Shown here piece by piece: positions 36,233 to 46,256 of a stretch of 64,000 bases of DNA; position 1 is the stretch's first letter, and the number at the start of each line of letters is the position of its first letter. The notes beneath the pieces are model-generated. The model saw only the letters and a list, made by a program, of their open reading frames with translations. It made no database searches and had not been told where the DNA came from. Made by a program: the position numbers and the translations under genes. The stretch lies in NCBI RefSeq assembly GCF_018499505.1, contig NZ_JAHDAC010000002.1:241865-305864 (forward strand), in the 5' to 3' direction. This stretch comes from Streptococcus parasanguinis (lineage in GTDB: Bacteria > Bacillota > Bacilli > Lactobacillales > Streptococcaceae).

Positions 36233-36724
36233 TTATGGAAGGGTTAGAATTTCATAGCTAAAGCCAATTGACTCTAAAAATCGGAACAAGTCTTGGGTTT
36301 TAATAAAGATCGTTTTTTCATTGGTATTGGGATGGAAGGTCATGATTTCCTCTGACACAATGTCTTTATCGAAATAGACTCGAATATCTTTTTCTTCATT
36401 GTTCAATAAACCAAATGGAGAAACCGTTCCTGGCGGTAATTGCATTTTTTCAGCTAAAGAATCTGCTGAAGCCATGCGGATCCGATTGGCTTCCACTTGC
36501 TCTTTGAAATCATCCATATCCAATGGTTTCTGGTCATCCATGATGAGCAAATAGTATTGAGTTTTCTTTTTATTGGTCAAAAACATGGTCTTGGTCCGGA
36601 CACCTTCTAAGCCTTCAATATAAGAATCCGCCTGCTCCGTCGTGAATGCAGGTGGGTGTTCCACCAAATCAAATGAAATTCCTAACTCATCTAATTTTTC
36701 TTTAACTTGTTGATAAGGATCCAT
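36233..36724 (-). CDS. YbaK/PrdX-type aminoacyl-tRNA deacylase
   Basis: 163 residues with the YbaK/ProX fold: FDLVEHPPAFTTEQADSYIEGLEGVRTKTMFLTNKKKTQYYLLIM, KLP-like PLDMDDFKEQVEANRIRMASADSL and PGTVSPFGLLNN. Family members free mischarged tRNA, for example Ala-tRNA-Pro. Proteobacterial PrdX/ProXp-ala is the closest pattern I recognise. Substrate is by family only. Preceded by GGAGAAAGG. Confidence 0.85.
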   Translation of the reverse strand: MDPYQQVKEKLDELGISFDLVEHPPAFTTEQADSYIEGLEGVRTKTMFLTNKKKTQYYLLIMDDQKPLDMDDFKEQVEANRIRMASADSLAEKMQLPPGTVSPFGLLNNEEKDIRVYFDKDIVSEEIMTFHPNTNEKTIFIKTQDLFRFLESIGFSYEILTLP

Positions 36725-36736
36725 AACCTTTCTCCT

Positions 36737-37321
36737 TTATTTTTGAATGATCTCTTGTACTAAGGTTTGCAATTCTGGCACCACCTCTACCTCAAACCAA
36801 GGATTTTTAGCCATCCAGATTTGATTGCGAGGGGAAGGGTGAACAAGTGGAAAATAGGTTGGCAAATAGTCTTTAAAATGGTGAACGCGTTCGGTTACTT
36901 TGCCACTAACCTTTTCATGAAGGTAGTATGCTTGGGCATATTGTCCAATTAAGAGGGTCAACTCAATATCCGGACACTCCTTGAGGAGTTGAGGATGCCA
37001 CTTTTCCGCAAAGCCTTTGCGAGGTGGAAGGTCACCAGATTTTCCATGCCCTGGGAAATAAAAGTCCATAGGAATGACCGCAAACAAACCAGAATTATAA
37101 AAGGTGTCTTCGTCAACTCCTAACCATTCGCGCAGGCGGTCACCACTCTTATCCTTCCAGTAAATACCAGCTTCTTCCGTCTTCATCCCTGGAGCTTGTC
37201 CGATAATATTGATACGAGCTGTCTTTGGGGCTGCAAAGAGTGGCTCGATCCCTTTATCCGTATATGCTTTATTTTGAGGATCTGCCATAATGGCTTGTTT
37301 AATGCTTTCAATCCTTGACAT
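36737..37321 (-). CDS. Uracil-DNA glycosylase-like family protein
   Basis: 194 residues. The UDG-superfamily fold is indicated by INIIGQAPGMKTEEAGIYWKDKSGDRLREWLG (motif 1 region, GQAPG) and PLVHPSPRNQIW (motif 2 HPSPRN). This subgroup (UDG-like, close to family 4/5 in pattern) differs from the classic Ung, and its activity on uracil is not certain. AAGGAGG precedes the start. Confidence 0.85.
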   Translation of the reverse strand: MSRIESIKQAIMADPQNKAYTDKGIEPLFAAPKTARINIIGQAPGMKTEEAGIYWKDKSGDRLREWLGVDEDTFYNSGLFAVIPMDFYFPGHGKSGDLPPRKGFAEKWHPQLLKECPDIELTLLIGQYAQAYYLHEKVSGKVTERVHHFKDYLPTYFPLVHPSPRNQIWMAKNPWFEVEVVPELQTLVQEIIQK

Positions 37322-37338
37322 AAGTCCTCCTTCGATGG

Positions 37339-37367
37339 AAAAACTCAGCCAGAAAAACTGGCCGAGT
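37339..37367 (-). terminator. Intrinsic terminator after pepV
   Basis: ACTCGGCCAG-TTTTT-CTGGCTGAGT hairpin and T run on the minus strand just after the pepV stop at 37374. Confidence 0.88.
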
Positions 37368-37373
37368 AGTGGA

Positions 37374-38780
37374 TTATTTAATTAATTCGTAGATGGCTTC
37401 TGCGTAAATAGCTGCTGCACGATAGAGATCTTCGACATCTGCGAACTCATTAGCTTGGTGCATAGTATTGACATAGTCTGGGAACATAGCACCAAAGGCA
37501 ACTCCACGTTTCAAGAGACGACCAAAGGTACCACCACCGATCACTTGTTCGTGTCCTTTGAGGCCAGTTTGTTTTTCGTAAACACGCAAGAGAGTGGATA
37601 CCAATTCGTCATCCATCGGAACATAGTGAGGTGTGTGACCATGGGCTGACAAGCTTACTGTAGCCACTCCTTCGATCTTTTCAAGGGTGGACTTGATGGT
37701 TTCAGGATCTGTACCTTGAGGGTAACGGATATTGAGGGCAATAGTGTTGTCTGCTTGGCTTTCATCAAAATGGAAGACACCTGCATTCATGCTCAATGGT
37801 CCCATTTTGGCATCTGTATGGGCAATTCCTAATTTTTCACCTGCAAAATCTTCGTGAAGAAGTGAAGCTGTCACATGAAGGTAAGCCTTAGCAGCACCAC
37901 CAAAATCAAATTGGTTCAACAAGAGAGCCAAGTAGGTTGCACCATTGATCCCATCTTCAGGAGTTGATCCGTGAGCTGATTTCCCAACAATCGTAACGGT
38001 ATAGGTTTCTTCATCAACAGTTGAGATTTCATACTTGAGCTGGTGTTCCTTGGCAAAGGCATCTAAGAGGCCAGCAAGATCTGGTAGTTGTCCAGAAACG
38101 ACTGCAGTTGCTGACTCTGGTACCATGTTTTCACGAAGGCCGCCTGTAAAGCTATGAAGATGGGCACTTCCTGTGTTATCATTTCCAAAATGAAGGTACT
38201 CAGTGATGTTTCCTTTTTCCCCATTGATGATTGGGAATTCCGCATCTGGTGAGAAGCCAAAATCTGGCTCAGGAAGTCCGACGTGTTTGAAATAGTAATC
38301 CATGTCGCCCCAGCCTGATTCTTCATCCGTACCGACAACAAAGCGCACGCGCTTAGAAACAGGGAGTCCTAGGTCTTTAATGATCTTCAAACCATAGTAG
38401 CAGGCCATTGTTGGCCCTTTATCATCAGACGAACCACGCGCATAGAGCTTACCATCGATAATTTCTGGTTTGTATGGATCCGTCTTCCAGCCACTACCTG
38501 CAGGCACCACGTCCATATGGGCAAAAATCCCAAGCTCTTCTTCTCCTTCACCAAAGGTAAAGTGACCGGCATAATTGTCGACATTCTTGGTTTCATAGCC
38601 ATCACGTTTGGCAATTTCCAAGAATTTTTCAAGAGCTTTTACAGGACCAGGCCCAAAAGGATGCTCTGCATCTGCCTTGCTGTCATCGCGTTCAGAATTG
38701 ATTTCCAAGAGGCTGTATAAGTCAGCCATCATCTCATCGCGTCGTTTTTCTACTTCTGCTTTAAAATCAACTGTTGTCAT
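37374..38780 (-). CDS. pepV: Dipeptidase PepV (M20 family)
   Basis: 468-residue zinc dipeptidase of the M20A/PepV group that hydrolyses dipeptides with broad specificity in the cytoplasm. Metal and catalytic motifs: [15 protein letters not shown] (His, Asp), [21 protein letters not shown] (Asp), [16 protein letters not shown] (Glu pair), and a lid domain (about 180-380) with [22 protein letters not shown]. The final metal His is in [15 protein letters not shown]. Length matches lactobacillal PepV. GAGGAATTC precedes the start. Confidence 0.95.
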   Translation of the reverse strand: MTTVDFKAEVEKRRDEMMADLYSLLEINSERDDSKADAEHPFGPGPVKALEKFLEIAKRDGYETKNVDNYAGHFTFGEGEEELGIFAHMDVVPAGSGWKTDPYKPEIIDGKLYARGSSDDKGPTMACYYGLKIIKDLGLPVSKRVRFVVGTDEESGWGDMDYYFKHVGLPEPDFGFSPDAEFPIINGEKGNITEYLHFGNDNTGSAHLHSFTGGLRENMVPESATAVVSGQLPDLAGLLDAFAKEHQLKYEISTVDEETYTVTIVGKSAHGSTPEDGINGATYLALLLNQFDFGGAAKAYLHVTASLLHEDFAGEKLGIAHTDAKMGPLSMNAGVFHFDESQADNTIALNIRYPQGTDPETIKSTLEKIEGVATVSLSAHGHTPHYVPMDDELVSTLLRVYEKQTGLKGHEQVIGGGTFGRLLKRGVAFGAMFPDYVNTMHQANEFADVEDLYRAAAIYAEAIYELIK

Positions 38781-38814
38781 GAATTCCTCCTCAATCTTCT
38801 ATTTGCTAATTGGC

Positions 38815-39420
38815 TTAGCGTTTGTCAATGATTTCGTCCACTGGTAAGCGGTAGCTTGGCTCTACTTTTTCAGCCGCATAGCCAACCGTAATCAAAACTT
38901 CTGGACGGAAACGCTCTTCGATGTCCAAGACTTCATTGATTTTTGATTTATCAAATCCCAAGATAATATTGGTTCCAATGCCTTGGTCCGTCAAAGCAAG
39001 TACCAAGTTCATAGCCACAAGCCCGGCATTCAAAGCCAAGTAATCACTTGTTTGTTGGGCATCATAGCGTGCAAATTCAGCAGGAAGGTTTTGCATAAAG
39101 TATTGCAACTGCTCGTCTGTGAAGTTTTTAACCCCACCGACACGCGCAATCTTGCGAGCCCGTTTTTGCAAGTCGGTATCTGTAAAGAGGGCGATGGTCA
39201 CAGGTGCTTCCATGACTTGATCGTAGTTTGCACCATAGGCTAATTTTGCCAATTCCGCATTTTTTTGACGAACAACCACAAATTTCCAAGGCTGGCTATT
39301 GTGGGCGCTAGGGGCCAAGGTTGCGATCTCAATGGCAGTCCGTACATCCTTTGGATCGACTGGTTGGTCAGTGAAATGCTTGATCGCATGGCGTTTTTTA
39401 TTGAGCTCTAGAAATTTCAT
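38815..39420 (-). CDS. Nitroreductase family flavoprotein
   Basis: 201-residue FMN-binding NAD(P)H oxidoreductase. Typical features: KKRHAIKHFTDQPVDPKDVRTAIEIATLAPSAHNSQPWKFVVV at the N-terminus (Arg and Ser/Asn contacts to FMN) and LNAGLVAMNLVLALTDQGIGTNIILGFD. Natural substrate unknown. Own promoter likely (TGTTAAAAT some 30 bp before the AAGGAAG site). Pneumococcal homologues are annotated as NAD(P)H nitroreductase. Confidence 0.88.
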   Translation of the reverse strand: MKFLELNKKRHAIKHFTDQPVDPKDVRTAIEIATLAPSAHNSQPWKFVVVRQKNAELAKLAYGANYDQVMEAPVTIALFTDTDLQKRARKIARVGGVKNFTDEQLQYFMQNLPAEFARYDAQQTSDYLALNAGLVAMNLVLALTDQGIGTNIILGFDKSKINEVLDIEERFRPEVLITVGYAAEKVEPSYRLPVDEIIDKR

Positions 39421-39503
39421 AAGCTTCTTCCTTTTCTATTTCTGTTACCTCTATTTTAACACAAAATGAAAGAGCTTGCAGGGTTTTACAGCCTAAGATT
39501 GTT

Positions 39504-39542
39504 AAAAAAGAAGCGGACATTTTGAAGATCCGCTTCTTTTTT
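39504..39542. terminator. Bidirectional terminator after the phosphoesterase gene
   Basis: Perfect 14-bp stem AAAAAAGAAGCGGA / TCCGCTTCTTTTTT, with T run on both strands, close to the stop at 39569. Confidence 0.92.
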
Positions 39543-39568
39543 ATAGGTTGAATACACAAGAGATCAAC

Positions 39569-40411
39569 CTATGATTCATTGGAAAGATTGAAATAGGCAG
39601 CTACTTCTTTGGTATAACCGTATTTCTCAATTAAGCTCGTTAGAAGCTCGATGTTATGGCCCCGATAGTTATCCTCGCGTCTCAACTCTTCGTACATCTC
39701 AATAAAGGGAAGACCCTTGTCCTTGGCATCTTGGAGTTCTGCTTCATAGTCATAGGCCACCTTACGAAATTGCAGGTTGGTCACTCCATCTTCTTCGACA
39801 TCGATCAGAGCATACTGAGCTCTATGGTTTTGAATTGGTTCCCAGTCAAAATAAGGCATGCCAATAGTCCCCGGATTGAGGATCTGTTGGCCCTGACTGC
39901 CATAGCGAAGCAACTGCTTGTGAACATGACCGTAGATCGCCAGATCCGTCTGGTCATCCAGCAATTGGTCAAAGTTCTCCGTCGCATTTGCTGGACGCAA
40001 GTCTCCACCGTAATTCTTTTCTGGCAAATTATGGGTCAGTGAAAAACGAATACCATTGACCTCCTTCTTCTCTACCAATGGAAGGGAACGAAGCCAATCG
40101 ATCCGCTTAGGATCTAGTCCTTCCATGAGGTACTGAGTGAGACGAAGAAGTTGGATCTCCTGCGGATCCTCAAGGCCGTACTCACCATCCAAAGCCTCTA
40201 GGACACAATCGTCCCAATTTCCACGAACAGCCGCTGTAATCGGAATCGCATCCAGCAATTCAAAAAGATCCTCTCTTCCAGGCCCCGGAAGCAAAATGTC
40301 CCCTAAAAGCCAGTATTCTGTCGCGCCTTGAGCACGCGCATCCCCAATCACTGCCTCCAGGGCTGTCGTATCTCCGTGGATATCAGATAAAATAGCGATT
40401 CGATGGTTCAT
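39569..40411 (-). CDS. Metallophosphoesterase (YfcE/serine-threonine phosphatase-like)
   Basis: 280 residues from ATG 40411, which follows AAGGAG; the longer frame to 40453 would overlap uvrC and has no site. Calcineurin-like motifs are in order: ILSDIHGD (D-x-H), WLLGDILLPGPG (GD), VRGNWDD (GNxD), LTHNLPE (H) and YGHVHKQ (GHxH). It is probably a phosphodiesterase or phosphatase; substrate unknown. The start lies 11 bp after the uvrC stop, so it shares the uvrC transcript. Confidence 0.88.
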   Translation of the reverse strand: MNHRIAILSDIHGDTTALEAVIGDARAQGATEYWLLGDILLPGPGREDLFELLDAIPITAAVRGNWDDCVLEALDGEYGLEDPQEIQLLRLTQYLMEGLDPKRIDWLRSLPLVEKKEVNGIRFSLTHNLPEKNYGGDLRPANATENFDQLLDDQTDLAIYGHVHKQLLRYGSQGQQILNPGTIGMPYFDWEPIQNHRAQYALIDVEEDGVTNLQFRKVAYDYEAELQDAKDKGLPFIEMYEELRREDNYRGHNIELLTSLIEKYGYTKEVAAYFNLSNES

Positions 40412-40421
40412 TTTAAACTCC

Positions 40422-42257
40422 TTATGATTGGTATGATTCAGAATCCTCCGCAACTTCCATCAAGGGACTTGCTTCTTCTTGCTTTCCTTGATGGAGCTTG
40501 GCTTGCACTGCCTCCGCGACTGCTCGTGGGATGCCAACTGTGACGATCTCTTCCACAGTAGCTTCTTTGATCTTGGTCAGTGACTTGAAGTGTTTCATCA
40601 GCAACTGCTTGCGTTTTGGTCCCAAGCCTTCGATGCCATCTAGCTGGGAGGAGAAGGAATTCTTGGACCGGAGCTGGCGGTGGAAGGTGATGGCGAAACG
40701 GTGGACTTCATCTTGGATCCGTTGGAGGAGGAAAAATTCCTGCGAGGTTCGAGAGAGTTCGATGACTTGAAGAGGATCGCCGAAGAGCAATTCATGGGTT
40801 TGGTGCTTGTCATTTTTTTGCAGACCTGCAATAGGAATATCCAGCCCCAACTCTTCTTGGATCACTTGCTTAGCGATATTGACCTGGCCCTGACCCCCAT
40901 CGATAACGATCAGATCTGGTGGCGTCAGGCCATCCCGCATGACACGGCTGTAGCGTCTGCGAATGACCTCCCGCATGCTGGCATAGTCGTCTGGCCCGAC
41001 GACGGTCTTGATCTTGTACTTGCGGTAGTCCTTTTTACTTGGCTTCCCATTGACAAAGACCACCATGGCTGAAACTGGACTGGTCCCCATGATGTTGGAG
41101 TTATCAAAAGACTCAATGCGCACAGGGGTTGGAATTTGCAGGAGTTTTCCAAGGTTTTCAATAGCACCTTGGGTCTTCTCCATCGATTTTTCAAGGAGAT
41201 TGAACTTCTGCTCCAGACTGACATGCGCATTCTTGATAGCCAGATTGACCAACTGCTTCTTCTCCCCACGCTGGGGCTTGAGGACCTTGGTATCCACTAG
41301 GGCTTTGACCGCTTCCTCATCGATGTCTTGAGGGATCAAGATTTCATTGGGGATCAGGTGGGATTTTTCCTGGTAAAACTGCCCCACATATGTCAAGAAA
41401 TCCTCGTCCGGATCATTGTAGTAAGGGAAGAGATTGACGTCACGCTCGATCAGCTTGCCCTGACGGACGAAGAAGACCTGCACACACATCCAGCCCTTGT
41501 CCACGTAGTAGCCAAAGACATCCCGGTTCTGCAAATCCTTGGCCATGACCCGCTGTTTGGTCCGCAGGGTCCCGATGGCCTGGATCAGATCCCGATATTC
41601 GGCCGCCCGCTCGAATTCCATGTTTTGCGCAGCTGTAGTCATCTTGAGTTTGAGCTCATCGATAATCTTGTCATCCTGCCCCTTGAGGAAATCAGAGACC
41701 TCCTGGGCCATGCCCTTGAAATAGGCCTCGTCCTTGTGGCAGACTGTGTGAGCCATGCATTGTCCTAAATGGTAGTAAAAGCAGACCTTGGAAGGGGGAT
41801 TGGTACACTTGCGGAATGGGAAAATCCGATCCAAGAGCCGCTTGATCTCATTGGCCGCTCCTACGTCTGGATAAGGACCAAAATAGAGACCACCATCCTT
41901 TTTGACCTGGCGCGTGATGATGAGGCGCGGATAGCGCTCATTGGTAATCTTGATGAAGGGATAGGACTTGTCGTCCTTTAGCATGATATTGTATTTGGGC
42001 TTGTTCTCCTTGATGAGGTTGATCTCAAGAAGTAAGGCCTCAATATTGGACTCGGTGACGATAAACTCAAAATCCACAATCTCAGATACCAGGGCTTCCG
42101 TCTTGGTATCGTGGCTCCCTCTGAAATAGGACCGCACCCGATTGCGAAGATTCTTAGCCTTCCCCACATAGATGATGGTACCGTTCTTGTCTTTGTGAAT
42201 GTAACAGCCCGGACTCGTCGGCAAGAGCTCGAGCTTGGATTTAATCAAGTTATTCAT
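40422..42257 (-). CDS. uvrC: UvrABC excinuclease subunit C
   Basis: 611-residue nuclease making both incisions in nucleotide excision repair. The N-terminal GIY-YIG domain ([31 protein letters not shown]) is followed by the Cys-rich segment, UvrB-interacting UVR motif ([24 protein letters not shown], about 205-228), the RNase H-like endonuclease domain ([33 protein letters not shown]) and the C-terminal helix-hairpin-helix pair ([17 protein letters not shown]). An extended -10 (TGCTATAAT) lies seven bases before the ATG and no ribosome binding site is visible. Confidence 0.97.
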   Translation of the reverse strand: MNNLIKSKLELLPTSPGCYIHKDKNGTIIYVGKAKNLRNRVRSYFRGSHDTKTEALVSEIVDFEFIVTESNIEALLLEINLIKENKPKYNIMLKDDKSYPFIKITNERYPRLIITRQVKKDGGLYFGPYPDVGAANEIKRLLDRIFPFRKCTNPPSKVCFYYHLGQCMAHTVCHKDEAYFKGMAQEVSDFLKGQDDKIIDELKLKMTTAAQNMEFERAAEYRDLIQAIGTLRTKQRVMAKDLQNRDVFGYYVDKGWMCVQVFFVRQGKLIERDVNLFPYYNDPDEDFLTYVGQFYQEKSHLIPNEILIPQDIDEEAVKALVDTKVLKPQRGEKKQLVNLAIKNAHVSLEQKFNLLEKSMEKTQGAIENLGKLLQIPTPVRIESFDNSNIMGTSPVSAMVVFVNGKPSKKDYRKYKIKTVVGPDDYASMREVIRRRYSRVMRDGLTPPDLIVIDGGQGQVNIAKQVIQEELGLDIPIAGLQKNDKHQTHELLFGDPLQVIELSRTSQEFFLLQRIQDEVHRFAITFHRQLRSKNSFSSQLDGIEGLGPKRKQLLMKHFKSLTKIKEATVEEIVTVGIPRAVAEAVQAKLHQGKQEEASPLMEVAEDSESYQS

Positions 42258-42264
42258 ACTCTCT

Positions 42265-42273
42265 ATTATAGCA
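42265..42273 (-). promoter_or_regulatory. Extended -10 promoter of uvrC
   Basis: TGCTATAAT on the minus strand, separated from the uvrC ATG by AGAGAGT. No clear -35 at 17 bp. Predicts transcription starting at or next to the start codon. Confidence 0.65.
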
Positions 42274-42409
42274 AAAAAGGGAAGGGTTAGCCTCTCTCTA
42301 GTATGTTTGTATTATTGTTATCCACCTTCACCAAGTAAAAAATAATTATTAAATAGTATATCAGACCCTCATCCTCACTCCTTCATCTTCACTTGCCCTT
42401 TTTCATAGC

Positions 42410-42440
42410 AAAAAGAGGGATCTTAAAGGATCCCCCTTTA
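42410..42440 (-). terminator. Intrinsic terminator after the CPBP gene
   Basis: GGATCC-type stem (GGGGGATC.../GATCCCTC) plus TTTTT on the minus strand, 18 bp past the CPBP protease stop. It ends the hemW operon. The remaining ~140 bp to uvrC shows nothing I recognise apart from the uvrC promoter. Confidence 0.8.
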
Positions 42441-42457
42441 CTAGCAATCGATAAGCT

Positions 42458-43441
42458 TTAGCCTTTGAGATTAGCCATCTGGAAGATCGGAATCACATAA
42501 GGAACAATAGACATCAGGATAGTGAATAGCACGAAGAACCAGAACCAGAAGGACGCGAGGGCACGCTGGAAAACTCCCGGTTGAGGTTTATTGGCTTGAA
42601 TATAAGCCTTGATAGCTGGCCATTTAGTCGCAAGAACCACTATCATGACAATGGAACCAATGGTTAAAACACCGATTTGGAGCCAATTCGCTAGTCCCTC
42701 GTCCACATGATAGGCCACATAATGCAAGCCTTGGGAAATGACAAAATTATTGAAAATGTGATAGAAAATAGCCCACCAGATATTGTATTCAAAGGCAATG
42801 TAGCCGAAACCTAGACCAATGATACTCGCGAAAAAGAGCTGGTCAAAATTGGCATGAAAGAGACCAAACAAGATAGCCGTCATGACAATGGCGAAGATCT
42901 TGCCATACCGTTCCAGGCCTCGCAAGCCGGCTCCACGGAAGAAGAATTCCTCTGTGATAGGACCAAAAAATCCAGCATACAAGAGCATGGTCCATGATCG
43001 CTCAATCGTATCACCTAGATCGGGTGTTGGAGAATGAAGGCCAATGGTCTCAAACATGCGCTCAATCACTTGTGTCATCACAGATGAAAAGACTTGAGAA
43101 AAGCCAAGAAAGGCGAGAAGGATAAAGAAGACTGAAAGAGTCATCTTACGTCCCTTGTGCTTAAGATCATATTTATAGAGGGCCTTCTTACGATAGGCAT
43201 TAAAGAGAAAGAGTCCAATGGAAATAGAGATAAGGTAGGGAATACCAGCCCAAACATTCAGGGCATTAAGTTTCTCCGTTACTTGACTTGGATCTTTTCT
43301 GAGAGAGCCTGCTATGGTCAATCCAAGGAGGACTTCCCACAGGACGGTTACCAAGGTCATTACCAAGAGATAAATGGCAAGTGTCCCGGAATACCTTCCT
43401 ATATCTTTTTTAGGGTCTAATAATCGGTTGTATTGGTTCAT
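42458..43441 (-). CDS. CPBP family intramembrane metalloprotease
   Basis: 327 residues with about eight membrane helices. The CPBP (Abi/CAAX-like) motifs are present: PITEEFFFRGAGLRGLERY (EExxxR), FGLFHANFDQ (H) and FYHIFNNFVISQ (HxxxN). Members can cleave prenylated or other proteins or confer bacteriocin self-immunity in some cases. It overlaps the preceding gene by 4 bp (ATGA) and is the last of six genes led by hemW. The substrate is unknown. Confidence 0.88.
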   Translation of the reverse strand: MNQYNRLLDPKKDIGRYSGTLAIYLLVMTLVTVLWEVLLGLTIAGSLRKDPSQVTEKLNALNVWAGIPYLISISIGLFLFNAYRKKALYKYDLKHKGRKMTLSVFFILLAFLGFSQVFSSVMTQVIERMFETIGLHSPTPDLGDTIERSWTMLLYAGFFGPITEEFFFRGAGLRGLERYGKIFAIVMTAILFGLFHANFDQLFFASIIGLGFGYIAFEYNIWWAIFYHIFNNFVISQGLHYVAYHVDEGLANWLQIGVLTIGSIVMIVVLATKWPAIKAYIQANKPQPGVFQRALASFWFWFFVLFTILMSIVPYVIPIFQMANLKG

Positions 43442-44058
43442 TTCTTCCTCCTAGAAAATAGATAAAAACTTGCACACATTCCTTCGTATAAGACAAAGAA
43501 AATCAAAAAGGCATGCATAAAGTAGTCTTCTGGTAATGCAAGAATAATCGAATCCACGCTCGGATCAAAGAGCCAAGTATTGTCCCCAGCAAATAAGACC
43601 TGATGAAAGAGCGTAAAGAATTGATCAAAGCCAATCATAACAGCCACCACTGCAATCACCACTGGTAAAATCATCATCCAAAAGAAGAGACTACGGTACA
43701 AGGTAAGGTAGCCTTTTTTGACAACTGTCCGCATAAACTGGATAAAACCAGGTAGTGTCACCAAGAAAACGACCGTCACTAAGTGAAATAGATACTTGAC
43801 GGCCTCAAAATGGTGCAGTCCATTTTTTGAAGAGGGAAATTGAGGCATCTTCAACACCCATTGAAAAGGATTGGTCAAGTAGTTCATCAAGACATTAAAA
43901 TTCTTCATGATAACAGAAGCCGAAAAACCAGTCCGGCTTTGAATCCCCAACCAATGAATCTCCAGGGGATAGATAAGCCAAGCTAGAGCGATGGTGAGAA
44001 GGATTGCAGCTGACAAGATAAAGAAAAATAGGTTGATTGATTTCAAACTTTTAAGCAT
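43438..44058 (-). CDS. TIGR01906-type integral membrane protein
   Basis: 206 residues from ATG 44058 (an in-frame TTG three bases earlier is less likely; GGAGTGGG precedes). Four or five membrane helices, with a motif [19 protein letters not shown] near the C-terminus that is typical of this streptococcal/lactococcal family of unknown function. It overlaps the HAD gene upstream by 8 bp and the CPBP gene downstream by 4 bp. Confidence 0.8.
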   Translation of the reverse strand: MLKSLKSINLFFFILSAAILLTIALAWLIYPLEIHWLGIQSRTGFSASVIMKNFNVLMNYLTNPFQWVLKMPQFPSSKNGLHHFEAVKYLFHLVTVVFLVTLPGFIQFMRTVVKKGYLTLYRSLFFWMMILPVVIAVVAVMIGFDQFFTLFHQVLFAGDNTWLFDPSVDSIILALPEDYFMHAFLIFFVLYEGMCASFYLFSRRKK

Positions 44059-44821
44059 CAAAATCCCACTCCGCTAGACTGGCAACAACATGTGTCGGTT
44101 CAATTGGTAAGGTTGGCACTTCTTCTGGTTTGGTAAAACCTGTCGTCACCAAAAGGGTTGGAATCCCATTGTCGATACCCGCACGAATATCTGTTAGGTA
44201 GTTGTCGCCAACCATGACCACTTCTTCTCTTTCAAGACCCAGGTGTTCAATGGCCTTGTCCATAATGATGGCTTTTGGTTTGCCAATGATCACAGGCTCG
44301 ACCCGTGTCGCTGCCTCGACAAGGGCAATCAGGGATCCTGCACCCGGCAACAAGCCACGCTCTGTTGGAATGTTGAGGTCAGGGTTTGTCCCAATAAAGT
44401 GCGCTCCCTTTTGAATCGCCAAGGTTGCTTTAGCAAATTTCTCATAGTCGACTTGCCAATCGAGGCCAATGACAACATAATCAGGTGCTTCTTCATCGAT
44501 AATATAGCCTGCTTCTTCAATCGCATCTTTAAGCCCCGCTTCTCCAATCACATAGACCTTTTTGCCCAAGTTTTGGTCGTTCATGTAGTCAATGGTCGCA
44601 AGGGTAGCTGTATAGATGGTCGACACTGGGGTTTCAATATTGAAGTGAGTCACCAGCATATCCCGAACAGTCTCTGGTGTGCGGGTTGTGTTATTGGTGA
44701 CAAAGAGATAGGGAATCTCACGCGCCTGCAATTCATGGACAAAAGCTTCTCCTGCTGGAATTCGTGATTTTCCTTTGTAAATGGTGCCATCCAAATCAAT
44801 TAAATAGCCCTTGTAGTGCAT
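44051..44821 (-). CDS. HAD-superfamily phosphatase, NagD-like (TIGR01457)
   Basis: 256 residues. HAD motifs: nucleophile DLDGTIYKG (Asp 9, general acid Asp 11), motif [10 protein letters not shown], motif III lysine in [13 protein letters not shown], and motif [22 protein letters not shown]2-type cap lies in between (about 70-175). Relatives dephosphorylate nucleotides or small sugar phosphates; substrate unknown. It abuts the upstream membrane gene with no gap. Confidence 0.9.
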   Translation of the reverse strand: MHYKGYLIDLDGTIYKGKSRIPAGEAFVHELQAREIPYLFVTNNTTRTPETVRDMLVTHFNIETPVSTIYTATLATIDYMNDQNLGKKVYVIGEAGLKDAIEEAGYIIDEEAPDYVVIGLDWQVDYEKFAKATLAIQKGAHFIGTNPDLNIPTERGLLPGAGSLIALVEAATRVEPVIIGKPKAIIMDKAIEHLGLEREEVVMVGDNYLTDIRAGIDNGIPTLLVTTGFTKPEEVPTLPIEPTHVVASLAEWDFDA

Positions 44822-45508
44822 TTATTCTTCCCTTTCTGTATCAGCTTTTTCATGCAACTTCTCTGCATCGACTCGTCCCCCAGACCCATACAAGAGCAAG
44901 GCTCCAGCATAGAGGACAAATTGTAAAATCAACCCTGTAAAATTGATCCCTTGATTTCCTGATTGGGTAAACAAGAAGGAAGCCACCATGAGGATCACAA
45001 TGGTCAATAACAAGCCTATTACGGTTGCCTGATCCACACTGATTTGATAAACCGTGCGTTTGGTGCTCCGGTTCAGGCCGTCTGACTTGGTTTCTGGTTG
45101 CAAATTCTCCACAAAATCAGTCACCAAGGTCGCAGCGAGGCTGACAGTTGTGCTAAAGAGCACGCCTTGAGACAAACGATGATAGAAATTAGACCAGAAA
45201 GAGCCTGATTGGCTGGTAATGCCGACCGAAAAGATCACGACAGGTAAGAGAAAGGCCAAGGTGAAATGGATCCAGACCCGGTACCAACGTACATCTTCTT
45301 TCAAGAAACGGCTAAAACTCTCTAAATTCAAACGGTAGCGGAAAAATTTGTAAATTTCTTCCACCAGGATGATGCCCAAAGCACAAAGAGTCAAGAGCCA
45401 ATCTCCCAACATGTACAAAGGGTTCTTTTGACGCTTAGCATAGGCTACAACCCGTTTTTGGTAGCCTGCTAGCTCTTGTTTTTTATTTTTTAATCTTCTA
45501 CTTTCCAT
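44822..45508 (-). CDS. Uncharacterised membrane protein
   Basis: 228 residues, not recognised. A basic N-terminus (ESRRLKNKKQELAGYQKRVVAYAKRQKNP) is followed by about five hydrophobic segments: WLLTLCALGIILVEEIYKFF, FTLAFLLPVVIFSVGI, GVLFSTTVSLAATLV, VIGLLLTIVILMVASFLF and FTGLILQFVLYAGALLLYG. The C-terminus is charged. It overlaps the thioesterase gene by 11 bp and touches the HAD gene, so it is firmly part of the hemW operon. Confidence 0.7.
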   Translation of the reverse strand: MESRRLKNKKQELAGYQKRVVAYAKRQKNPLYMLGDWLLTLCALGIILVEEIYKFFRYRLNLESFSRFLKEDVRWYRVWIHFTLAFLLPVVIFSVGITSQSGSFWSNFYHRLSQGVLFSTTVSLAATLVTDFVENLQPETKSDGLNRSTKRTVYQISVDQATVIGLLLTIVILMVASFLFTQSGNQGINFTGLILQFVLYAGALLLYGSGGRVDAEKLHEKADTEREE

Positions 45509-46253
45509 AAGTCCAACCCTTTTCTTCTACTTCTTCCCACTCAATTTCAGCTTGGGCATTGATATGTCCATCTGAGGAAATTTGGTGCTGGGTTTTCAAG
45601 CCCTCTTGTTCATATTGAGAGGTAATGACGCCTCCTGCCAGCACTTCTTTGACATATTTTAGATGAACTTTTTTAGGAACATGATGGGTCAAGAAGTCTG
45701 CTCCCATCACCTCAAAAACCCAGTCCAAGTACTTGCTATTGTTGACATGTCCGTTCATATCCAAGTCGTAAAAACGAACCCGGTATTCTTGTTCCACGCC
45801 CCCTTCTAATTCCTTAAAACGGGGACCACGGAGCATGGTTTTTGAAAACTCTGAGTCAAAGGCATCTGTGATTTCGCTCATGACAGGATGGACCTTGCGT
45901 GTATCACGATCCATCAAGACAAAGGTCGCCACCATCTCAATGATGGTATTTCCTGCTTCGTCCTTGATGTTAAAGGCCCGGTAGCAGAACAGGCGATTGT
46001 GACTCTTAGCATAGGTTTCGATGGTGATCTTTTCATCAAAAACTGGGAGACGATCGATCTTCATATTGTAATCCGTGATAATCCAGACTAGATTGTAATT
46101 CTCTAAAATGTACATATCACTCATGCCCAGCTCAATCGATTGCATGCCTGATACCTGCAAAGACAGCAAGATCAATTGCGGAATTTTTATAAATCCATTG
46201 ACATCGCTCATATCAAAAGGAATTTTCATGCTGTATTCAAATGTTTTTGCCAT
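45498..46253 (-). CDS. Acyl-ACP thioesterase
   Basis: 251-residue double hot-dog-fold enzyme (PF01643), hydrolysing acyl-ACP and releasing free fatty acids. The first hot-dog includes FDMSDVNGFIKIPQLILLSLQVSG; the second has the catalytic region RFYDLDMNGHVNNSKYLDWVFEVM (Asp, Asn, His). Length matches bacterial members. It starts three bases after hemW ends. Confidence 0.9.
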   Translation of the reverse strand: MAKTFEYSMKIPFDMSDVNGFIKIPQLILLSLQVSGMQSIELGMSDMYILENYNLVWIITDYNMKIDRLPVFDEKITIETYAKSHNRLFCYRAFNIKDEAGNTIIEMVATFVLMDRDTRKVHPVMSEITDAFDSEFSKTMLRGPRFKELEGGVEQEYRVRFYDLDMNGHVNNSKYLDWVFEVMGADFLTHHVPKKVHLKYVKEVLAGGVITSQYEQEGLKTQHQISSDGHINAQAEIEWEEVEEKGWTYGK

Positions 46254-46256
46254 CTT

